DNA from: Bolinopsis microptera
Taxonomy: Eukaryota > Ctenophora > Tentaculata > Lobata > Bolinopsidae
Assembly: GCF_026151205.1 (NCBI RefSeq)
Contig: NC_087073.1
Location: 14,713,837 to 14,777,836, forward strand
Length of the DNA stretch: 64,000 nt
Reading direction: 5' to 3'
Positions 50,701-62,700 of this stretch are shown here, in pieces (within the stretch, counting starts at the first letter, position 1; every line of letters starts with the position of its first letter). Both the position numbers and the translations under genes were made by a program. The notes under the pieces are model-generated. The model did not search any database, was not told the origin of the DNA, and saw only the letters and a program-made list of their open reading frames with translations.

Positions 50701-53700
50701 TAATTAGAAATTTAGTTACAGGTTCTACAGAGGAAATTAGAAATTTAGTTACAGGTTCTACAGAGGAAGTGATTAGAAATTTAGTTACAGGTTCTACAGA
50801 AGAAATAATTAGAAATTTAGTTACAGGTTCTACAGAAGAAATAATTAGAAATTTAGTTACAGGTTCTACAGAAGAAATAATTAGAAATTTAGTTACAGGT
50901 TCTACAGAGGAAATTAGAAATTTAGTTACAGGTTCTACAGAGGAAGTGATTAGAAATTTAGTTACAGGTTCTACAGAAGAAATAATTAGAAATTTAGTTA
51001 CAGGTTCTACAGAAGAAATAATTAGAAATTTAGTTACAGGTTCTACAGAAGAAATAATTAGAAATTTAGTTACAGGTTCTACAGAAGAAATAATTAGAAA
51101 TTTAGTTCCAGGCTCTACAGAGGAAATCAGAAATTTAGTTACAGGCTTTACAGAGGAAATAATTAGAAATTTAGTTACAGGTTCTACAGAAGAAATAATT
51201 AGAAATTTAGTTACAGGCTCTACAGAGGAAGTAATTAGAAATTTAGTATCAATGCACCGTGTTCCTTTTTGATAATTTAGTTTAATTTTAGCTAAGATGA
51301 GAAATTATCATCTAGTAGGCCATAGCTTTTGGGAGGACCCATGAAAAGTTTATATGTAAATCAGAAGTGAGTTCTTTAGTCTTTACTGCGAAATTTGAAA
51401 GCGAGTGTACAAAATATCATTGAGATTGTAATTACCTAGTATAAAAGACGTTTTATTAGCATAGACTTTTCCCAAGCTTACAATTAAAACAATTCCTTGT
51501 ACTTGTAGCCTGTAGGCGCCAAATGATATAAAAATATTGGCTATCATAATTCGTATCCTGCAAAAGATCCGAATGTGAAGAGAAAAGTGGGTTAATAAAC
51601 AAAGAACCCAATTTTCTGTCAATCAACCACGGAATTAAATCGATTGTGAAAAAGTCGATGATCTTGAAATTAGAAAGTGGGCGCCAAATAATAATTCTTC
51701 ATTATAAATCATCCGTAATTCTACCTAGTCTGAATAGCAAACAATAGAACCGCAGCCCCCACCAGGGTCCAGGGGTGGAGCTAGGGGGGCGCAGCCCCCC
51801 GGAAAAATTTTGCGAAATAGGGTGTTTTAGACGACATTTGGCATTAAATAAATTTGTAGGACAGCAATAAACTGGGATTGAAAAGAATAAAGTACTCACG
51901 TAAATTTGGTAACTTCACAACAGCAATCTGCATTCTCCAATCAGAATTTACGACTTACTCAGGCCTCATCGTCGTAAGATTTTGACATTTCCTACGGTCT
52001 GGGGGACACTATTGACTATTTATAGAAGTCTTCTAGAATGTTCGCTTGGATGTTATGACAGATATTTACTAATCCACAGTTCAAATCTTTGACACTGACT
52101 GCAGTCATAAACACAGACCAGTTACCAGGCGGCCATGGGGACTAGGGGGCTTATCTTTTTTCTGGGGTTCAATTTTTTCGGGGGGGGGGGGGGGGGGGGG
52201 GCTGCAGCCCCCTAGAGACAAGTTCAGGGTTGGGTTCAGGGTTGGGGTTAGGGTTTGGGTGGCGCCCAGATATACTGAGTTAGAATCAAATTGTGTAATG
52301 TTACAAGTTTATTACTTCCTATAAGAGGGTGTTTGGTTCCCCCTCAGGCCTCGTGTTCATGTTCAAGTGCGTATCATGTGATGATTAAATAAACCAAGAC
52401 TTAATTGATACATGTTTCGTATCCCGCGCGCGAAAAGTGGCATGCAACGTATGTCAAAGACTTAATATTGTGAAATTTCATTATTTATTAATATTATCAG
52501 TATGGAGAGGGGAGAGAAATCGCCGCGCGTTATGATATTATTAGTATCCTTACAGTGGGTGGGCGACAATTGACCCCCCGACAATTGACCACCCGACAAT
52601 TGACCTCCTGACAATTGACCCTAACCCTAACCCTAGCCCAAACTTTAACCCTAACCCTAACCCAAACCCTAATTTAACCCTAACCCTAACCTTGTCGGGG
52701 GTCAATTGTCGTACTGAGCCCTAGATTTCGCGACAATTGACCCCAGTGTAATTACATAGGGGGTCATTTGCTGTGGGGTCAATTGTCGGGGGTCAATTGT
52801 CGGGGGTCACTTGTTGGGGGGTCAATTGTCGCGGTACGTTCACAGTTACTATTGTAGCTTAAGATTCGACATTTGTATTGCTTGTATTTCTTGTACTATA
52901 CTGATTGCAGAAACAAAACAGCATAGAATTATAGCACACAAGCATTTCGATGGACTTATTATATTTAATCAACAGCATTTTTTGTGTCTGAACTCAGTTT
53001 GCATAATATGGAATGAAACAGGGAATTTATACTTCAATCAGATCGACAATAGATATTGGCTATTGCAAATACAACATATATCCAGAGACATCTAAAATAT
53101 TTCGGGAATTGAATTATACCTTTCAAAGCTTAAACGTCTGCTGTTCAGATTATATCTGGAATTTAGCTGGGCTGGCTACATCTATACTTATTCCACGTAC
53201 CAGTTGCACCTGCTTCTCCCTGAATATCACATACTGATACTTATTACTCGAACTCATAGCCATGATAAATTATAACTGGTGATGCAGTCCACAAGTCGGA
53301 GAAATTCTACGAGCAAAATGATAGAATGGAAACGAAGCAAAATCAAAAGTTAAAAGCTCTCTGAAATGTTTTACCATCCCACATGGAACTCTAAAGTTAA
53401 TGAACTTTATTGTAGAAAACAATGTTGGCTCACTTGATCCTTTATTTAGCAGAGGAAAAGTTAACTAACTGGAGATTCAAATTAGCAACGAACCAGCTGC
53501 AGCAAACAGGTTTAATATCACGCCTTACCGGCGACTTATCAGAACTTAAATAAAATTATCAGATAGAAGATATTGTAAGGATCAAGTTCTTGTATGATAT
53601 AGATCTCTTGCACGATATAGATCTCTTGCACGATATAGATCTCATAAATCATTATATATAGTTCAAGGGAATTTACTGTCAAGTACAATACAGCGATGAT

Positions 53701-56700
53701 TCATAAGAACTAGCTGACGTTTTTTGTAATGATTAAATTCTCTGTTGATTTCTAGGGGTTAGCCACCGTGCAGATCAGTGGTCGACCGGGGCCGGCCCCG
53801 GCCAAAATCACAACCCCCGGCCCTTCCCGGCCCCGGCCAAAATTTGGCAATTCGCCGGGGGTAAACCCCGGCCCCGGCGGCCAATAAATTTAACCCCGGC
53901 CAAAAACCATGCATTTGCCGGGGGCACAGCCGGGGATTTTATGAATGATTTTGGCACATTTTTGAAAAAAATCAAACACAATTTAATGGTAATTTTGAGA
54001 TTTCAAAGTTGAAAAAGTTATTGTCTACGTTGGGTACGTTTAAATATAGAAAATACAACATACGGCTTAAATTAAACTATGGCTAGTAACATAAAAGCCG
54101 TGGTTCTTCCTCAGTATCAGACTTTTCAATTAATCGTCTCCGAGAAATTTGCGATAAAAAATACGTAGAAACTAAAAAGTAAAAATACTGCACTGCAGCT
54201 AAAACTACGGCTCAACGTAAACTACAGAGCCTAACATTAATGGTAAATTTTTGTGAACCGAGCCATATTTGGATGTGGGATTACTTTTAAATCCCGAGGT
54301 CCAGATAAAGTAGCAGCTGAGGGTTATCCTCAGTTCCGAGTTGAGGATTAAATTAAGTATGGATCTCAATTAAGTATGGATCTCAGGATAATGAGGATTA
54401 TCCTGAGTTGGTTCACAGCACGAAGTTGCGGTTTAATCCTCAAGTCGGTGAGGATAAGCCGCACCTCGAGTTTAATCCTTCCTGATTGCATCACACCAGC
54501 CTAAATTATTATCAAATTTATGTTTCAATTTCTGACTTCAGTTTGGTAAACTACCCCCGGCCCCGGCAAAATGGAAGATTTCCCGGCCCCGGCCAATTCT
54601 CAGTGGTCAGCCCCGGCCCCGGCTATATTGGGGCTCCCTGGCCCCGGCCCCGGTCAGAATCCTACCCCCGGTCGACCACTGGTGCAGATTGTCGAAGAGC
54701 AAGAAACAGAGTCTTTACTCCGATATAAGGCGATGGTGTCGATTGAAGATTGAATTAAATATCAGATTATCAAAATCTGAATTATTTATAAGAAATTAAG
54801 AACGTATTCCGTATGTTTACTTGTGTATCTGTTCTTAAGAAAAAGCTCATCCTTAATACTCGATTAATAACAGATAAACATGAACATAGGGAGTTGCCGC
54901 TGCCGTTTAGTCTCGAGTTATTACCAACAGTTATTACCAACAGTTATTACCAACAGTAACATAAAGTTCAGAAAATTGTTGCAAAATATGTGATTTCCCG
55001 TCGTTTCAAATTTTCATGAAAAAAAGTTCACAAAAACGGAGAAACGGAGAAACTAGGCAAATAGTACGAATCTGTAACCACATGTTGCTTTCGAGTCTAC
55101 AACTAAGACAATTTGCAGATTAATAGGGATTGACCGTCCCTGGAAGTCCCTGTCTCGTCATCGTTAATCCGGAGGGGTTGCACCAGGGGCGGTGGTAACA
55201 GAACTTCAAGACTCTCGGAGTCTGTTGTCGATATCTATGTATAATATAATTATGGTATATAACTTGGGAGTCTCTCTCTCTCTCTAGCAGCAGGAGTTGG
55301 AGAATGGGAACGCGTTGTGAAAGCCACCGCAAGGAAGGCTTACCGCTTACTGTCGACGCCGACCAATCAAAAGAAGATTTTGAGTCTATCACATTTTGAT
55401 ATTAACGTTTGATGGATCACTGCAGATTTGTGAAACGCCTGCAAACTATCTGTGTGCGAATAATAGATCGCATGCTCTAATACATTCAAATTTATAGACA
55501 AACCGTGACAGTGACAGTCACCAAATATTATTTATAATCAATCAATCATTGTCATAAAAACTTGTCTTAAGTCTGATAATGTCAATAAATTTAAATGCTC
55601 GGTTTTAACACATTCCACTATAAAAATAAGTTCAAATAATGATGACTGAAACACCACTAGAATTTACTGCAAGATCTGTAGCATAAATGTCCGTTCTTTG
55701 TCACCACTCACCATCTCTGAACTCAAGATATTTGATAAAGTAGTGTTGAAATTGGACCATGTCCACTTTAAACGGAGTGTGCCAAGTTACCCAAATCTAA
55801 ATAATGTTCGAATAAAATAGATCACCATACCATACGGCATACGACCTCCTGCTTCGTTGATTCCCCTAGCTAAGAAAGGGGGCCGACACTCCCAGTAAAA
55901 AGATAACATCTGATCGCAAATAACTACTAACTGTACTACTCATGAGTCATGCAACAAATCCGTCGATATAATTATCATGGTTTATCTATCGAGCCATTGA
56001 CAATATCTATATATATATTATATAACCATGTGCATTGTGCATGGTTAGAAAAAATGTTTCCACATCTTTATCGATTGTAATGTTTTTGGTGGTATGATTT
56101 GGAGGAGATAAACAGACACGAGTTCAATTTATAAGTAAACCTGAAACCACTGGATGAGTGGAAATTTGGCACCAAATTTGAAATTTTCGAAATTCTTAAA
56201 ATCCACGGGAATGTTGTTGCGTTTGTGCGTGCCATCGCTATAAGCGTGATGAAAAAGGTTCAAAATATAATCTTCGCGCGTGCGCTTTGGCAGTGCAAAA
56301 TTAGCTTCCTATCCGGCAAATTGCCGTTATAGAAGCTTTTACTATCATGACAGTATGATATATTGACATGATAGTCAATGTAATGCTTTGTTATTTTACA
56401 GTTGAGTACATTTTCTCGAACATTTCAGCCCTGTACATCTATATCAGATTACGGAAAAAACATTAAATAATCATGAAAAACTCACTTTCCCCCGAGAATA
56501 AAGGAACTTTTCTTCGTGATGAGCTCAAAGGGGTAGGTCATGTTAGGGTCGCTGTTATCCGCTATACTCTGCAAATATGTTGGAATGTTAAATGTATGGT
56601 GTTGAAGAATTTGTTCGTGATTTTATGTGACCTTTAACCTTTAACATTCACAATTGTGGCAATGTATCCACTTAGCATGCGGAGGTATTTTGAGAATTTG

Positions 56701-59700
56701 TTAAAACCTAAGTGACTAATCAGTGGTACTGTAAAGCAATTTTCAAGGTATGATAAATATGTGTGGTTCATGTACAAAGCAAGTGAAAATCAAGTTAAGT
56801 CGCAGCACGGACAGTTGCACTTGCATTGCACTTTCGGAGATTCAAACTATGTATAAAATGTTATAAAACACAAAAATGTAAGAACCTGCTTACCCTCAAG
56901 TCACTGACGAAGATCTTTTTGTTACATTTGTATTTACCGTGACCCTCTATCTTGCATATAAGTATCACATCACTAAACTGAAACACACATGGTGAGGAAT
57001 AATCATTTCAAACGGGTGTGAATCATTCTGTGGTTACACAGTGCACACTCAACTCAGGGGTGTAGGAAGCGGGGGGGCAGGGGGGGCCGTCGCCCCCCCA
57101 TGAAATTTGGGCAAGGGGCCAAAAAGGGCCAACTTTTTAATTTAGGCTTTTAAAAATTTTTGGGAAACATTTTTTTCCCCCGAAAATTTTAAAGTCAAAA
57201 ATTTTCAAAGTTTTCTTGAAAACTACTTTTGTTCATGTTTCATGCTACCCTGATCATTATGAGCCGAAAATATTTTTTTCGGTTTTCGAAGTCCGCACCT
57301 ACCCTTCGATATACGATTTTAAACTCGTGGGTTCCCCTTTGTGATGCGATCTCGGAAGGCAGGCCTCCCCTTCGTAATACGAGCTCGGAAGCGGGAGCTC
57401 TGCTTTTAGAGGTACGTATCGTGAATGACTCGGACCGAAAATTTTCTAAGTCAAAAATTTTCAAAGTTTTCTTGAAGTTGAAAACTACTTTTGTTCATGT
57501 TTCATGCTACCCTGATCATTATGAGCCAAAAATATTTTTTTCGGTTTTCGAAGTTCGACATACGATTTTGGACTCGAGGGTTCCCCTTTGTGATGTGATC
57601 TCGGAAGGCAGGCCTCCCCTTCGTAATACGAGCTCGGAAGCAGGAGCTCTGCTTTTAGAGGTACGTATCGTGAATGACTCGGACCGAAAATTTTCTAAGT
57701 CAAAATTTTTAAAAGTTTTTCTGGAAATTACTTTTGTTCATGTTTTATGCTACCCTGATCATTCTGAGCCGAAAATATTTTTTTCGGTTTTTTTAAGTCC
57801 GTACCTACATTCGGAAGGTTGTGGATGTAATACTGATTGGTTTCATATACTAATTATAGAAAACGTAATATTTGGCCCACAGATTTGAAGGAAAATACAC
57901 GAATTTGGTTCTCAGATTTAAAGGAAAATTCGCAATTTGACGCGGAGAACTGAAAAAATCGCGATTTTTCGTGAGGCCAGGATCTGAAAAATCGCGACTT
58001 GTCGCGGCAAACGTGAAAAATCGCGATACCGCACATGCTGCAATTTCCTTTTGTCCTTAACCTCGAAATTCAGGCTTTGGCGCGAAGCGCCAAAAAATTC
58101 AGGCTGTGGCGCGAAGCGCCAAAAAATATTTAGAATTTGGCCCCCCCATGAAGAAAATCATTCCTACACCCCTGACTCAACTCATTGTTTAAGAGAGTCT
58201 TTACAATTCATGAGATCATATTACAAATAAAGAGTGCAATCAGGATAAGATTTCAAATTATCACGTTCTTGATACTCATACATTAACACTTTGTAATGCC
58301 TTCTTATATTGAGATACATGCGGTGAAAATCATCCCGTTGTAATAATAGTGGTACAAAATAAAAAGCTGCTCAGCCTAAAAAACTTCTAAAGTTCTAATG
58401 ATTCAGAGCTGTTTATACTAAAGTAATTTAGTAATTAAATTTATTATTATATACCGTCTAACTCTTACCAGGAATATAAATCTGTCCTGTATGTTCCGTC
58501 TACTCATTTTCATTATTTTCCCATGTTTTATGTAAACCATGGGGGCCCTAGTTTCTTGTTTCTCTAACGTCAACCCCAGACCGCTCACGTTACTTAACAG
58601 CTGTGATACTAGCTGGAAATTCTCCTGAACAGAAAAAATTATTGATGTAACAAAAGCACGGATTTGTGGGTAAGATAGAAAGCAATATTTAGAAATAGAC
58701 GACACTCTTTCTTTCTGTTCACACAAATATAACATTTTCATTTGCAACGTAAAGTTAAACTTGAGGATCTCAGGATTATTACCAGTTTAGTGATGTTATC
58801 GTTGGCTTTGTTAGCAGCGAGAGCGACCTTGTCCAAACTATCTTTAACATCTGGATAATCAGGACTTGTCTCGTCCAGTCTCTCTATGTACTGCTCTAAT
58901 AACATCCTGAAATACAGTGGCTTACACTAACTACCTTACAGGGTCAAGTAGCCTCTTCTCAACCGTTCAATCTACCCTGTCATATAATAAGACATTAAAA
59001 GTGCAGATTTATAGCCAATGGCTATGATTCCCATTATTTGCTAGAAATTATCTACTGGATGCTTCTTTGCATCTTTGATCACATGAGGTCGCAAACCTTG
59101 TCACGTAAGCTATTAGAATTGATTCGAATTGTCGGGGTTTATGAGCATATTTGCTCTGACAGTCAAATTCCTGGTTTGTTCTGATTTCTCGCAGCAAGGG
59201 ATCGCTCATTACTCGCAATATTTTACATAACCGATCATAAAATTGAGCATTTGACGCAGTTGCAGTCTACAGGAGTGACATATGTAATCTTAGAGTCAGG
59301 TTGAGACGACTATTAAGTCGACGCCCAGCCTCATACAGCTCCAAAAACACTGCAAATTTCCTCGTTAGATATGAGCATTTTTATGCAGCAAATTGGCTCA
59401 GCAATAAACTGGAAGATAAGAGTCAGAGAATATCTAACATGTTGGCAATCAAACAACATTCATATAACAGTCCAACAACTATCTAAACATATTACAGCAG
59501 CTAGAATGTTACGTCATTTACACCCTCCTCCCATATACATATTATCACCAACTCTTCTATTCGGAAAAGGGAGACTTTTAATAGGGTGAGTTTGTGATAA
59601 ATCGTTATAGACCAAAACATAATAGTTATAAATAAACGGTCGTATCAAACGCCCTAAGAGTAGAATACATGTCCAGTATTCAAACGCGCTAAGTCAGTGT

Positions 59701-62700
59701 AAACTGTAAAGTATAGGCACTTCCGTAGAGGAGACTTAGTGGGTGGTATTCGCACTCAACTATGTGTATACCATTGTATAAGAGTAGAAACTGAGAAGAC
59801 ATTCTGCATGAAATGCAGCTTTATCTGAAGAATTCTAGAAGACTTTAGAAGCACTAAATTCGTTAGAATTCACCCAAAATTCAAAAAGGTGTTTCTCAGA
59901 CTGACCTGTATCTTGGTATCCTCTGAACTGGACCCAACATGTGTTGTGAGATTTTGAGCTTCTGGCAATGTTCATCATCTGCCTGGAATATGATCAGTAT
60001 TGTAACACAACATCTACATATAATATATAATATATATTATATATAATAATATATATTATATACTAGCAGGAACCCGTCTAACCCCAAAGTGGTGTCAAGA
60101 GACAGCAATATTTAGGCGACTGTATTGGCACATGTAAAATGTAAATGTTTTATACCCTTAACTTTATATTCGTTTATTTAATTAACACAACACAGAAATT
60201 GTATCGCTGTGAACAAACTGAACATCAATGTAAGATGGTGCAAATAACAGGTCGTATTAAAGTGTAATCAGGCGCTAACATCTCCAGACACGTTAGGTGC
60301 CCGTTTAATCTGGTTTAATTAGCACAAGTAAGACTGGATTATATTATAAAACTAGGTTATATTATTACTGATGAGTGATGACTTAACGACAACACACGCT
60401 CTTTTATAGTATAATACTGATATGTTATATATTGTGTTAGGTTAATGGAGTACACGAATATGCTGAATTTATCCAACATTTATTAGAACTTACTACACAC
60501 TAGACGCCAGACGGAATGAGTGCTAACAGGTACGAGATAATTTAATTTTCTTACAAGATAGTAAATTAGTTTATTTCAGGCCGTTTTCAAGATAACTCTA
60601 CCCTAACTTCAAGGAGAACTTACAAATAAATAGTTGCCTAAATTTGTAATGTAACATTCACTATAATTATACTCAACAAGGTTCAAATCCTTGATCGAAA
60701 TCGTATACATGCCTACCTCTAAATCTTTGACGATCTGAGAGAAATTCTCGTTTTTAGCGGACATCTCATTAAGGGTCTTAATGGCATTCTCAAACTTGGC
60801 CATGTAGTCGGTATAAAGCTGGAAGTAGGGAGCTATGGACTTCATTATATCTCCTATCCTCGGACGTAACTGCCTGGGTGGAATGAATAATCACGCTAGA
60901 AAACCTATTTATAATACATTTAGTTCAAATTTCGGGATTTGTCATTTTATTCCCAGTTTTCTAAGACCGCTATTTTTATCCACATATCCGTTGGTTTAAG
61001 GCTTATTCAGTAATTCGATACACCATAATGTAAACAACTTAATTATGTATTATGTAAGCACTAAAGCTATGAGTAGAACTTTATACATAAACGGAAAGTC
61101 AAAACAGAAAGTGTAAGATATCACATTTCGATTTACGAGATAATTTAAGCTTTTTGCAACCCACCAATTTTCAATTCTATCTTTGAGCCTATCTCGTAAA
61201 ACCACGTGAAGATTCTGTAACTCGTGGGTGTTTATGAAGATTTCTCTGATAGTCTTGTCGGGGAACATGTACACCCCTTCATCCTGAACAGTGAAATTTA
61301 ATTTACTTCAAAGCAAATATTAAATAATATATTAGTCAAGGAGTGACGCAATGGTTAGTGTGATTTAACGCATTTGAAATAAATTGTTCTGTCAAATTTG
61401 CGGAGTGTTTTGCGGAGTGTTTGCGGAGTGTTTGCGGAGTGTTTTGCGGAGTGTTTGCGGAGTGTTTGGGGCTGCTTGTTCCCAGTACAATGTGACGTTA
61501 GTTGAAATCATGCTTCAGAGGTTGAGGAGGTGAGCAACAGTTGAGGTGATCTAACTCTGAGCTAACACTGTATTATCACATATCACATAATGGAGAGATA
61601 ATGCTTTGAATATGATCTAAGATATTATACTGAGTACACTAATACGTTGGACAAGCTCCAATCATTTGAAAGCAACTGTGTGCTTATGTCTAATGTCTAT
61701 GAAATTCAGTAGAGTTGAGTATATTTTATCTATTGAAATGATATTGAATTTTAGCATCCAAGTCACAAGTAAAAAAGCTATCGTGATTTAATAACTCACA
61801 TCTTTTAATCTATTTCTGAAAGTTTCGTTGATTAAAGTTAAAGTTGAATAGTAGGCTTCCTCTGTCGTATATAACTCTTCGGCAATTTTAAACCTGAAAT
61901 TAATTATTAAAAATGAAATTTACTGGAAACAGTTATATAATTTGAATGTTCAATGGACATAGCCCATGGAATGGTAAAGACATTTGGTTTTGAATTATAT
62001 TTATAATAGTTCTGGAATTTTACCTCCTTCTTTTGTTTTTCTCTTGGGGCGTCTCTTCTCTTCGTTTGGTCATTTCTTCCTCGTAGGTTGCGTCGTGTTC
62101 TTCTTCCCCAACATCGCTTTCCTGGTCTGACGGAGTTTTCATGTTAGTAAATATAATACTGTTACGTTACCTTAGAATACATTATTTTATTTGAATCCTA
62201 AGTTATAATAGCCGGCAATTTGAGGGGCACTAGTGAAAAGGTATGAACCAGAAAGGTGGCTGATTGGTTAATGAGAAGTACTGGAATACTGAGTAGTGGA
62301 GGAGTGAACTAACCTTGTGTATCACACTCAGAAACTGTGTGAACTAACCTTGTGTATCACACTCAGAAACTGTGTGAACTAACCTTGTGTATCACACTCA
62401 GAAACTATGTGAACTAACCTTGTGTATCACACTCAGAAACTGTGTGAACTAACCTTGTGTATCACACTCAGAAACTGTGTGAACTAACCTTGTGTATCAC
62501 ACTCAGAAACTATGTGAACTAACCTTGTGTATCACACTCAGAAACTATGTGAACTAACCTTGTGTATCACACTCAGAAACTATGTGAACTAACCTTTGTA
62601 TCACACTCAGAAACTGTATGAACTAATCTTGTGTATCACACTCAGAAACTGTGTGAACTAACCTTGTGTATCACACTCGGAGACTATGGGAGCCTCGTCC

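Noticed and set aside
51749..52217. A complete hAT element starting CAGGGGTGGAGC
   Set aside because: No matching right terminus or 8 bp duplication was found; it is left as a truncated end.
55120..55392. 90-codon minus-strand frame in the giant FGD intron
   Set aside because: No domain, no codon pattern and no splice context; indistinguishable from chance.
57229..57888. 219-codon frame with internal repeats
   Set aside because: It lies wholly in a hAT-like element, follows its 240 bp duplications and resembles no transposase.
62304..62690. Regularly spaced direct repeats as a CRISPR array
   Set aside because: There are no unique spacers; the unit is a continuous 35 bp tandem containing an exon end, in an animal gene.
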